A stretch of DNA of 64,000 bases from a virus. Location: positions 86,883 to 150,882 of IMG/VR virus record IMGVR_UViG_3300034152_000478, one strand, 5' to 3'. A model generated the notes under the pieces. The model did no database searches, was not told the origin of the DNA, and saw only the letters and a list, made by a program, of their open reading frames with translations. The position numbers and the translations under genes are program-made. Position 1 is the stretch's first letter, and the number at the start of each line of letters is the position of its first letter. Shown here in pieces: positions 57,632-64,000 of this stretch.

Positions 57632-57644
57632 TTTTCACTCCTCA

Positions 57645-57673
57645 AATATACTACATTTCGGGTTAAATAGCAA
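57645..57673 (-). promoter_or_regulatory. Promoter of the methyltransferase-recombinase operon
   Basis: TTGCTA (57673-57668), 17 bases, TATATT (57650-57645). It gives the AT-rich insert its own transcription start. Confidence 0.6.
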
Positions 57674-57688
57674 GTGATTTTAACCGAT

Positions 57689-57934
57689 TTATCTTGTTTT
57701 TGTTGGATTTTCATAAGCAGTTATAACCTCATCCACCAGCTCGGCATCTTGCCAGTCATCGGTGTTTTCCCAGTCGATCCGTTGCCAGAATGCCACCGTG
57801 CCGTCTGGCCGGACCGTGATGCCGTGGTCGCCGAATAACGCGTGATCCCCGCCAGGATAGCCCACTTGGGTCAGGTTCGGGTACAGTTCGAGGGCAGCCA
57901 ATTCCCTCAGAATGGCGTTGTAGCGGCTTCTCAT
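57689..57934 (-). CDS. Small unknown protein
   Basis: 81 residues with GGAGG before the ATG at 57934. Contains GYPGGDHALFGDHGITVRPDGTVAFWQR, a beta-rich part, and an acidic tail. Composition is like the phage, not the insert, so it marks the far edge of the AT-rich element. Not recognised. Confidence 0.6.
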   Translation of the reverse strand: MRSRYNAILRELAALELYPNLTQVGYPGGDHALFGDHGITVRPDGTVAFWQRIDWENTDDWQDAELVDEVITAYENPTKTR

Positions 57935-58202
57935 AAAGACCTCCGTTTAAGAGTTTAGAAACTACCGGATTGCCAAATAGTCAATTTCTTGACAAGGGCT
58001 CCGCCGACCGTTTCTGGCGGCTCCCTACATTTTCGCTCCATGCGTCCATAAGCACAGATTATAATCGAGAATTTTGTCCACTTTTGGTACAATTGTGGTT
58101 TAATAGTTTATAAACTGACGATCCACTATTTGCCTTCTGACGGTCCCGATTTTCCTACGTCCCATCCTATCGGTTTTCGGCTGTCGTCTATTGTGTGCCG
58201 TT
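57935..58202. other. Intergenic stretch
   Basis: About 270 bases. It holds CTCCGCCGACC (57999-58009), also present at 55741-55751 on the other side of the insert, a GC-rich imperfect hairpin around it, and a weak TTGACT box. No gene seen. Confidence 0.4.
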
Positions 58203-58388
58203 TCACGCGTTCCTACGGATTGCGTGTTTCTTCATTACTCTATGTTTCGCCGATGCGCGGCCGATCCGATGCGCGGTCGGATGTCCATAGTGCCATACGA
58301 TGATGTGGCCGATGCTATGGTTCGTGTTTTCATCGTCGGCAATGGCGAGACACCATGCGGTCAGTTTAGCTTTTCCACAAACACACAT
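58203..58388 (-). CDS. Small His-rich protein
   Basis: 61 residues with GGAGG seven bases before the ATG at 58388. CVCGKAK near the start and many His (HSIGHIIVWHYGHP). The DNA contains a tandem repeat of about 17 bases (CCGATGCGCGG...). Unknown function. Confidence 0.5.
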   Translation of the reverse strand: MCVCGKAKLTAWCLAIADDENTNHSIGHIIVWHYGHPTAHRIGRASAKHRVMKKHAIRRNA

Positions 58389-58415
58389 CGAAAATCCTCC
58401 TATACTCTACAGACC

Positions 58416-59264
58416 CTATAGACTTTTGGTGGTTTCCCGCGTTTCCGTCGTTTCCCTAATTCCCGTTTCTGGATTGCGCGATGTTTCGTGACAGAGACCG
58501 CACGATGTACACTTTCCGGTTTGACAGCATACTACCCTATCCTGATAGACATTGGCGGTTTTCTGGGTCAATTTCAAGTAGGATGCGTGATTCGTGCGGT
58601 ACGTTTTTAGACCGTCTATCGTGTTACCATGGTATAGGGTAATGATGTCGGACACATCGGCAAGATGCGCATCGTCTTCCGATAGCATAACGCATCGTAT
58701 CCTATACTTCCCAGGATCTGAAAACCTAAGCTTGATAGCTTCCATTATGTCTGTCGACCCTACCGAGTCTATAGACAATTGGATGCGGTCCAAAAGATCG
58801 GACAATCGTTCGATGGTGCTATATTGTTTTGTAATTGCGTGAAGGTTAAAATATTGGCGCATCGTTGCAAGGATAGGACGCCAAAAGGATACCGTTTCCC
58901 GTTCCACATCGGATAATGCGAAAACCCGAATTGAAAACCTATTAAAACCATAGACTTTCAGGATTTTCTTCAATTCCCTACAAAACCTATGGACAATGTC
59001 AAGATCGACGGCGCAATCTTGGAAAACCTTACCCATGAAAAAGCCGGTTTTCCCATAGAGCTTATAGAGATTCGCTTTGTAGCAGTAGGCGCATGGTTTT
59101 CCCTCTTTTTCCTTAGGGCAATGGTTCGATGCGTCAAGGGAAACCAGGGTTTTCCTATTGTACCGGACAAAACCTATACCTTTTTTGTTGTATCGGCCAC
59201 AGAGATTCTTGACCTTACGATGAAGGTTTTCTTCACGTTTTTTTGTCAAATGTTTGTACATCAT
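58416..59264 (-). CDS. GP88-like cysteine-cluster protein
   Basis: 282 residues with GGAGG upstream. CPKEKEGKPCAYCYKANLYK (Cys49, 58, 61) resembles the iron-sulfur-like cluster of the GP88 family of phage and plasmid proteins, distantly like radical SAM enzymes; the C-terminus adds CCQTGKCTSCGLCHE. The middle has beta/alpha units (FSIRVFALSDV, YRIRCVMLSED). It might be a redox or SAM-using enzyme; function unproven. Confidence 0.55.
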   Translation of the reverse strand: MMYKHLTKKREENLHRKVKNLCGRYNKKGIGFVRYNRKTLVSLDASNHCPKEKEGKPCAYCYKANLYKLYGKTGFFMGKVFQDCAVDLDIVHRFCRELKKILKVYGFNRFSIRVFALSDVERETVSFWRPILATMRQYFNLHAITKQYSTIERLSDLLDRIQLSIDSVGSTDIMEAIKLRFSDPGKYRIRCVMLSEDDAHLADVSDIITLYHGNTIDGLKTYRTNHASYLKLTQKTANVYQDRVVCCQTGKCTSCGLCHETSRNPETGIRETTETRETTKSL

Positions 59265-59386
59265 CTTCTGCCTCCAGTAATGCGGAAAAGATGTCCAGGA
59301 AGTGGACGCTTTGCCACGATGTAAAAGAAGTAGTCAATTCCCATTGTCAAGATAATGGACAAAAGACCGACACAAAGATAGCCCAT
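59261..59386 (-). CDS. Tiny membrane protein, 41 residues
   Basis: AGGAG six bases before the ATG at 59386. Hydrophobic helix (LCVGLLSIILTMGIDYFFYI) and a basic tail; stop overlaps the start of the GP88-like gene (ATGATG). Likely a real micro-gene. Confidence 0.52.
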   Translation of the reverse strand: MGYLCVGLLSIILTMGIDYFFYIVAKRPLPGHLFRITGGRR

Positions 59387-59453
59387 GGTTTACTCCTATC
59401 GTAAATGTTTTGGCGGGAAGGTTTTAGGTGATTCCCAGCACCATAATGGTTAA

Positions 59454-59549
59454 TTACTGAGGAAGGATAGCAACGATTTCGGAAAGGATTTTCACAACGA
59501 CGATAACCGCGATCGTACCGAAAACCAATGCACTTTTGTAGTTTCTCAT
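59454..59549 (-). CDS. Tiny membrane peptide, 31 residues
   Basis: MRNYKSALVFGTIAVIVVVK then ILSEIVAILPQ: one membrane helix with a basic N-terminus. AAAGG lies before the ATG at 59549, and a promoter is 50 bases upstream. Small size keeps the call modest. Confidence 0.45.
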   Translation of the reverse strand: MRNYKSALVFGTIAVIVVVKILSEIVAILPQ

Positions 59550-59599
59550 TGTTTTGCCTTTCTGTTGTGGTTGCCGTTTCTGTTTTCCATTCTATATAG

Positions 59600-59627
59600 A
59601 GTATACACCATAATCAGGAATTGTAAA
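59600..59627 (-). promoter_or_regulatory. Sigma70-type promoter
   Basis: TTTACA (59627-59622), 16 bases, TATACT (59605-59600). It reads toward the tiny membrane proteins and the GP88-like gene. Confidence 0.58.
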
Positions 59628-60239
59628 ACGCGTCAAGAAAAATAAGTCTATACAGGATAATAACTTAGAGTCTATTACAAAAGATTAATCTTGGGATTTC
59701 CCGGTTTTTCCTCTGGATTGCTATAAGTAGTTATTAGCTATTAACTTAGGACAATGAGTTATGGGAGGGGACTGTAAGTATAGAAAAGATAATAACTTAC
59801 AACCACATAGATACATCATCACAGACTATCGGTAGGATGTCGCATGGTATACTATATAGAATATATATTAAGACAAATAGCGTGCCCAGGAATCGATTGT
59901 GAAAAAGATTTAATAAAACCCTGCTTGGTCCGCAATATGCATCAAGACAAATAGCATACCATACAATGCATAGTAGAATAGTAGGGAATGGATTGACTAT
60001 AGGATCGGTAGGAATTGTAGGGATCGGGGAGTCTATAAAAAATATTATCTATGTATACTCTACAGGAATAGTAGACTTTAATCGATACACCATCCGAATC
60101 TCTACTAAGTATATAGACTCTATTTTCCCCACAGAATCTGGAATGTCTATAGGGGGGGTAGGGTTTTTCGACGGTTTAGCGTCTGCTAAACTGAGGGGGG
60201 GGTGGGGGTACCCACAACGATACCGGCCCCTCTCTCCGT
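59628..60239. other. Non-coding region with repeats; possible origin
   Basis: About 610 bases, AT-rich on the left and G-tract-rich on the right, no gene with a ribosome site. Repeats: AAGACAAATAGC at 59870-59881 and 59944-59955, GATAATAACTTA near 59656 and 59792, and many GTCTATA/GTAGG words. Such a layout fits an origin of replication or a control region. Confidence 0.45.
60152..60208. repeat. Hairpin flanked by G-tracts
   Basis: A 9 bp stem CGGTTTAGC/GCTAAACTG with loop GTCT (60172-60193) stands between GGGGGGG (60152-60158) with GGG (60161-60163) and GGGGGGGG (60195-60202) with GGGGG (60204-60208) on the + strand. The four G-runs could form a quadruplex. Confidence 0.6.
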
Positions 60240-60277
60240 AAAACCACCACCTACATAGTTAAGCCCTGTGTTGGTGG
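60240..60277 (-). terminator. Probable terminator after the gene at 60282
   Basis: Arms CCACCA and TGGTGG (60277-60272 and 60249-60244) followed at once by TTTT on the minus strand. The loop is 22 bases, so it is a weak candidate. Confidence 0.38.
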
Positions 60278-60281
60278 GGGT

Positions 60282-60551
60282 TTAGGAGAAAGAATTTTTC
60301 GCTGCGCTGGCCTTTATATCGCCTATTAACTCAGTCACCCGTGTACAAAGACCGTTTGCGTCAAGGTTCCACGCCTTGTAATCCTCAACGGCTGCCAGGA
60401 GGCTCGTAGCGGCGTCTGAGGCGTCTTCCTGTAGCTGCTTGAGCTGACATTCGGGACACGTCCAGGAGTCGTCCTCGACCAGCTTATCGCCGACACACAT
60501 GGCTGCTTCCCAGCGGTTGGTTTTGCATACCTTGCAAGTGTAAATTATCAC
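60282..60551 (-). CDS. Small zinc-ribbon protein
   Basis: 89 residues from GTG 60551 with GGAG eight bases before. CKVCKTNR and CPECQLKQ form the ribbon, followed by two helices. Function unknown. Confidence 0.58.
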   Translation of the reverse strand: MIIYTCKVCKTNRWEAAMCVGDKLVEDDSWTCPECQLKQLQEDASDAATSLLAAVEDYKAWNLDANGLCTRVTELIGDIKASAAKNSFS

Positions 60552-60562
60552 CGCGAAATCTC

Positions 60563-60739
60563 CTAACGGGCAACGAGACCAATGATGGCTAATATGAGGA
60601 CTGTGATTATACCAACGGTTAATAGCTTGAACCAGGCTGGTATGCTTGTCTGATGGTCCCAGCGGACACTGTTGTCGCCCCAGAGGTCTCCACCGGAGCT
60701 TACTTTCCAGAAGTCTTTTTTGTTTGGGTCTTTATTCAT
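60563..60739 (-). CDS. Small tail-anchored membrane protein
   Basis: 58 residues from ATG 60739 (AGGA upstream): soluble N-terminus and one C-terminal membrane helix (LLTVGIITVLILAIIGLV). Likely inserted with the N-terminus in the cytoplasm. Function unknown. Confidence 0.55.
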   Translation of the reverse strand: MNKDPNKKDFWKVSSGGDLWGDNSVRWDHQTSIPAWFKLLTVGIITVLILAIIGLVAR

Positions 60740-60749
60740 GGCGGAATTC

Positions 60750-60944
60750 CTAATGTCGCCAAAATCGTGTGGCGTTTTTCCAACGGATTGCTCCGCGTTC
60801 CATAATGGGTGCATCGTGGCCAATTACCTGACTCTTACAGCGTGGACAGCATGTTTGGTCATCACATATTGCGACTCTGCAGCATTCGGTAAAAAACGTG
60901 CTGTTGGTGCCCCTTGGTTGGAGAGGTATTATTTGAACAGCCAT
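60750..60944 (-). CDS. Small zinc-ribbon protein
   Basis: 64 residues from ATG 60944 (GAGGAG upstream). CCRVAICDDQTCCPRCK gives four or five Cys. Function unknown. Confidence 0.55.
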   Translation of the reverse strand: MAVQIIPLQPRGTNSTFFTECCRVAICDDQTCCPRCKSQVIGHDAPIMERGAIRWKNATRFWRH

Positions 60945-60957
60945 GGCACAAATCTCC

Positions 60958-61116
60958 TCAGTCCATCGGGTTAGAAAACGGACCGAACTCTTCTTCGAAC
61001 TCGCGTGATCGCCGGATGGCGTCTTCCTCGTTGCGCCTGCGGTTGTTCTCTTCGGTGCCGTAGTCGCAGCGTCCACACATACATGGGTTGCAATCACAGA
61101 AACGACAATACACCAT
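60958..61116 (-). CDS. Small Cys-rich protein
   Basis: 52 residues from ATG 61116 with GAGGAG upstream. MVYCRFCDCNPCMCGRCDYG has six Cys in 17 residues, then an acidic-basic helix. Probably binds zinc. Confidence 0.55.
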   Translation of the reverse strand: MVYCRFCDCNPCMCGRCDYGTEENNRRRNEEDAIRRSREFEEEFGPFSNPMD

Positions 61117-61118
61117 AG

Positions 61119-61286
61119 CTACTGCTCCTCTCCTAAAAGCTCGCGATAAGATGTCATAAGCTCTCGGCACTCTGCGCACACAGCTACTACTGTCATGAAA
61201 TATTGTCGATGTCTAAGCCAGCGGTCTACTACTGCCTTTTCTTCTTCGCAAAAATCGCATTGTCCAACATATGTCTTTTCTGGCAT
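61119..61286 (-). CDS. Small zinc-ribbon protein, 55 residues
   Basis: CDFCEEE and CAECRELM form the ribbon. The stop lies two bases before the next start. It overlaps the gene at 61213-61356 by 74 bases in another frame; both have protein-like composition. Confidence 0.5.
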   Translation of the reverse strand: MPEKTYVGQCDFCEEEKAVVDRWLRHRQYFMTVVAVCAECRELMTSYRELLGEEQ

Positions 61287-61356
61287 GATTTGCTAATCTC
61301 CAATCGACAGCGCAGGTTTCAATATATAGCAGGAGGGAACGTTCTTCTCTGGTCAT
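61213..61356 (-). CDS. Small phage protein, 47 residues
   Basis: Opens MTREERSLLLYIETCAVDW, a start seen in small phage proteins that normally continue longer; here it ends in a basic run (RFLRRRKGSSR). It may be a truncated version overlapping the zinc-ribbon gene. Confidence 0.4.
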   Translation of the reverse strand: MTREERSLLLYIETCAVDWRLANHARKDICWTMRFLRRRKGSSRPLA

Positions 61357-61361
61357 GGCTA

Positions 61362-61712
61362 TTAACCCTTTTCTGTATGAGTTAGTGGTCCGTATACTTG
61401 GTGTCCACACTTGACACAGAAGAAGCCCTGCTTAGTGTAGCGGCTCGTGTCGTGAAAGCATATGGCGCACAGCTTTATTTCCTCTTCGTATCTACACGAT
61501 AGCGTTAAGAGCTGACCAGCCAAGTTGACAGCCTTTTCGACAAGTTGATTGTGGGCTGCTACAATCTGATCTAAAAACTCTCGTTCTGGCAGATGGAAGT
61601 AGGCAATCGGCTCCTTAGTTTTGGTACAGCGAATTGCGAAGACTTCTGTGTCTTCAGCAGGACCAAAGCGGTCTGCTGGCTCTATTCGAGTAAACACTTC
61701 CCACTTGTTCAT
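61362..61712 (-). CDS. Unknown protein with C-terminal zinc ribbon
   Basis: 116 residues. N-terminal strands (VFAIRCTKTKEPIAYFHL), a helix, then CAICFHDTSR and CVKCGHQVYGP as the ribbon. Overlaps the radical SAM gene by 4 bases. Function unknown. Confidence 0.58.
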   Translation of the reverse strand: MNKWEVFTRIEPADRFGPAEDTEVFAIRCTKTKEPIAYFHLPEREFLDQIVAAHNQLVEKAVNLAGQLLTLSCRYEEEIKLCAICFHDTSRYTKQGFFCVKCGHQVYGPLTHTEKG

Positions 61713-63175
61713 GGTTCGAGTCTCTTTAATGTTTCCAGGTGCGGGCGAGTTTCTTCAGTCAGGTTTCTAACTTGGCGGCGACCGAATGCACGGATGAAGC
61801 GGCCAAGAATCGAATCTTCTGTGTCGCTATAAAAATCCTTGAATGCCTGGATAATACCTTCCTGCAGTTCGACCGGCGTCATATGCTTGGGTTGTATGAT
61901 TGCGTGCTGGCCGTCATACAGGTGCCAGTCGTGCGTCAGGACGCGTCCCTCGGCTTCGAGACGTGCTGCTAAGGGTGTGCCTGGTAGCGGCGTCAGGGCC
62001 AGAAATTGGGCCGTACCGAGCTTCATTTCTTTGGCAAAAGCGACTGTCTCTCTGATGGTTTCTGGCGTGTCTACATCTGAGCCCAGAACGAATGTGCCAT
62101 GGAGGAAGATGCCCTTTGCATGGAAGCGCTCGATAGCCTCGCGGTTCTTCTCCAGGGTAGATCCCTTTCGCCACTGGCGCAATGCTTCGTTGCTGATAGA
62201 CTCAAATCCTATTATCACAGTCTCCATCTTGGTTTTCTTCATGAGATCCAGTAGGTCGTCATCGAATGCTGCCTCTATACGCGACTGACAAACCCAGCGA
62301 GGAAATTCCAGTCCTTCGGACAGGCAGCGGCTGAGGATCGCCTTGGCTCGATCTGGATTAGCGGTGAAGTTGTCATCGGCAAAAAAGACAGGCGCATTAG
62401 TACGCTTCAAATGATGTCGTATTAGCTCGATTGAACGGTCGATTGAAAGACAACGATACCGGCTGCCGAAGTTCTGGATGATAGAACAGTACTCGCAATT
62501 GTGCGGACATCCGCGTGAGGTTATAATGGTCTGATGAGTTATGTAGTCGAGCACGTTCTGAGGTAGGTTTGGGAACGGTAGGGCATTTAGCCCTTCATTG
62601 GTTAGGAATTCACGTGGCGGATTAACAACGACCTCTTTCTCTTGCTTATAGGCAATTCCCTTAATGTCACTTAAGAATGGTCTTTCGACATATTCGTTTA
62701 GTCGATATAAAAGCTCGATCAGCGTGTAGTCTCCCTCCTGCATGACCACGATATCGCCATGTTGAAGTGCCTCTTTTGGGAAGGCAGACACATGAGGGCC
62801 GCCAAAGATGATCTTAACACGAGGGTTGACTGACCGTATGAAATCCGCTAACTGATAAGAAGGAGATGCGGTTCGCGTGATAACTGAAATGCCAATCACA
62901 TCCGACTTGCAAAAGCGATCCCAGTCGGCGGATCTCAACAGTCGGCCACTTCGATTAACTACAGGCGTCATGGCAACTGTGTCAGAGAAGCCGCTTGTTT
63001 GTGCTATCGCAGCCAAATGATCAACGCAGCGGGCAGGAAGACGATAGAGTGAATAGAAATCTGTAGACAGATCGCCCGATAGCTGCCCGTTTGACAGCGC
63101 TGGCAATTCAACAAAAGTGATAATGAGATTCTTTTCCACTTTTCTGCTCAAAATGTTGCGCCACACTCGCCACAA
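61709..63175 (-). CDS. Radical SAM protein with B12-binding-type domain
   Basis: 488 residues. The first third has the cobalamin-type fold pattern (DVIGISVITRT, FGGPHVSAFP), the middle the iron-sulfur motif CPHNCEYC (Cys223, 227, 230), and then a TIM-barrel with VIIGFES, typical of BchE/ELP3-like methylthiolation or methyl-transfer enzymes. The substrate is unknown. The start is uncertain within about 63175-63139 because it overlaps the upstream gene. Confidence 0.78.
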   Translation of the reverse strand: MWRVWRNILSRKVEKNLIITFVELPALSNGQLSGDLSTDFYSLYRLPARCVDHLAAIAQTSGFSDTVAMTPVVNRSGRLLRSADWDRFCKSDVIGISVITRTASPSYQLADFIRSVNPRVKIIFGGPHVSAFPKEALQHGDIVVMQEGDYTLIELLYRLNEYVERPFLSDIKGIAYKQEKEVVVNPPREFLTNEGLNALPFPNLPQNVLDYITHQTIITSRGCPHNCEYCSIIQNFGSRYRCLSIDRSIELIRHHLKRTNAPVFFADDNFTANPDRAKAILSRCLSEGLEFPRWVCQSRIEAAFDDDLLDLMKKTKMETVIIGFESISNEALRQWRKGSTLEKNREAIERFHAKGIFLHGTFVLGSDVDTPETIRETVAFAKEMKLGTAQFLALTPLPGTPLAARLEAEGRVLTHDWHLYDGQHAIIQPKHMTPVELQEGIIQAFKDFYSDTEDSILGRFIRAFGRRQVRNLTEETRPHLETLKRLEP

Positions 63176-63417
63176 GCATCGCCCTCTCCAGTGTCAACGT
63201 GTAATGTTCCACTGCAACATGGGCAAACCTTACACATTACTTTCAGGTAGTTGCGCTTCCGCCACAAGAAAGCAACAAACAGAGAGGCTGTCATAGGTAT
63301 TGCGGGCCATCCTACTCCCATATGGTATGAGGCAAATCCAACAAACCCAAACATAAAGGCCCATATGGCAACAAGAAAAGTACTCATTAATAGATCGAAA
63401 CTAATTATTCTGTACAT
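63148..63417 (-). CDS. Membrane protein with C-terminal zinc ribbon
   Basis: 89 residues: two hydrophobic segments (about 10-31 and 38-50), then CKVCPCCSG and CGECGATF. GGAG six bases before the ATG at 63417. Function unknown. Confidence 0.58.
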   Translation of the reverse strand: MYRIISFDLLMSTFLVAIWAFMFGFVGFASYHMGVGWPAIPMTASLFVAFLWRKRNYLKVMCKVCPCCSGTLHVDTGEGDACGECGATF

Positions 63418-63574
63418 TGCTTTCTCCTAAGTGTTGTTTGCATGGTTGGTTTTTGTGTACCAGCGTTTTCTTTAATCGACAATATATAGCTTGAAATGTT
63501 CTGCAGCTCCCACTGCCATCTGATCCTTCTTTGGGCCATGTGGCATACTGGCAACGCATATCGCAAAATTGCAT
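63401..63574 (-). CDS. Small Cys-rich protein, 57 residues
   Basis: Starts MQFCDMRCQYATWPKEG; six Cys in total. The ATG follows directly on the upstream stop (TAA-ATG) with GTGGGG before it, and the end overlaps the next gene by 17 bases. This frame is more convincing than the alternative frame of similar length in the same place. Confidence 0.52.
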   Translation of the reverse strand: MQFCDMRCQYATWPKEGSDGSGSCRTFQAIYCRLKKTLVHKNQPCKQHLGESNVQNN

Positions 63575-63889
63575 TTAGTTGCCCCACTTGTCCAGTGCTT
63601 TTTTAGCTATCTCAGCCATGGTGTGCATGGCAACTGTAGCGGGACCGACATCGATTAACTCAGGACAGTTAGCAGTTAGATTCTCACACTCTTTATACTT
63701 AGATAGAATGTCCTTAAGCGCCTGTAGAAGTTCTCCTATTGCTTCGTGAGTGTCGCAGGCGTCGCATATGCTTTCTGAGCGTTCTGCTGCCAGTCTTTCT
63801 TCGCGTTCACGGAGGCTCCTCAGAGCGTGTTCTCGTGCTTCTTTCCGTGTGATTTTGCGACCTGGCTTTTCATCCATGATTTTCTTCAT
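63575..63889 (-). CDS. Unknown helical protein
   Basis: 104 residues, N-terminus strongly basic (RKITRKEAREHALRSLREREE), centre with CDACDTHE, C-terminus helical. AGGA upstream. Not recognised. Confidence 0.52.
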   Translation of the reverse strand: MKKIMDEKPGRKITRKEAREHALRSLREREERLAAERSESICDACDTHEAIGELLQALKDILSKYKECENLTANCPELIDVGPATVAMHTMAEIAKKALDKWGN

Positions 63890-63906
63890 GGCGATATGTC
63901 CTTTGT

Positions 63907-64000
63907 CTATTTTGGTGGCAAGTTGCCGCTGGGGATCGCAAAGCCGTGTGATTCAATCTTATAGAGCCAACCTCCGTCTCGTAGAAGACCCTTTCTGCCC
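63907..64000 (-). CDS. C-terminal end of a gene cut by the window edge
   Basis: Open frame entering from the right edge and ending at TAG 63907-63909; the last residues include GGWLYKIESHGFAIPSG. The start lies outside the window, so no function can be given. Confidence 0.4.
   Translation of the reverse strand, partial: GRKGLLRDGGWLYKIESHGFAIPSGNLPPK

Noticed and set aside
1-64000. CRISPR array
   Set aside because: No series of equal-length repeats with regular unique spacers was seen on either strand.
1-64000. Structural, terminase or integrase genes
   Set aside because: None found; the only recombinase is the IS607-type protein, so the window alone cannot show whether the phage is temperate.

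Overview
The window is the early and middle part of a large tailed-phage (or prophage-like) genome. Every gene I can support lies on the minus strand, so transcription runs from base 64000 toward base 1. Genes are tightly packed with 1-4 bp overlaps (ATGA, GTGA, TAATG) and AGGAGG-type ribosome sites. There are phage replication genes and no ribosomal RNA. No capsid, tail or terminase genes are present, so those modules must lie outside. Strong TTGACA/TATAAT promoters, several lipoprotein signal peptides and a heptose-type sugar pathway suggest a bacterial host, probably Gram-negative; the species cannot be read from the sequence.

Layout in order of transcription. (1) 64000-60282: small zinc-binding and membrane proteins plus a B12-binding-type radical SAM enzyme. 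(2) 60281-57935: a 0.65 kb non-coding stretch with direct repeats and a hairpin between G-tracts, then minute membrane proteins and a GP88-like cysteine-cluster protein. (3) 57700-55850: an AT-rich insert with a small protein, a cytosine-C5 DNA methyltransferase and an IS607-type serine recombinase, arranged as one operon without tnpB. (4) 55480-53450: about 2 kb almost without genes, holding ACCGGAA repeats, a 9 bp inverted repeat, a GC-rich structured block and a long leader. (5) 53450-33700: the early region. It has some 60 short genes, many of them zinc-ribbon proteins, served by repeated host-like sigma70 promoters, plus a tRNA-Gly(GCC) with its terminator, a SprT-like protein, DUF932, an L7/L12 C-terminal-like protein, a sigma-factor-like protein and HNH endonucleases. 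(6) 33600-1: one long co-oriented block where I see no sigma70 promoter.

Block 6 contains an AAA ATPase, uracil-DNA glycosylase, IMP dehydrogenase-like protein, HD exonuclease and dCMP deaminase. Next comes a large sugar and surface-modification cassette (26.7-10.6 kb) with three related methyltransferases, three related beta-propeller proteins, glycosyltransferases, a nucleotide-sugar dehydrogenase, a membrane-anchored APS kinase, and a heptose-kinase/nucleotidyltransferase pair. It continues with ThyX, signal peptidase I, a holin, two lipoproteins (one a trypsin-like protease), PhoH, RecA, a PD-(D/E)XK nuclease, DnaB helicase, primase and a dATP/dGTP diphosphohydrolase-like protein.

The genes fit a virus that replicates with its own helicase, primase and recombinase, rebuilds the nucleotide pool, and carries an unusually elaborate pathway for making and attaching a sugar, probably on the cell surface or virion. 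That cassette and the IS607-methyltransferase element are the two most unusual systems here. All functions are read from motifs; no database search was possible.
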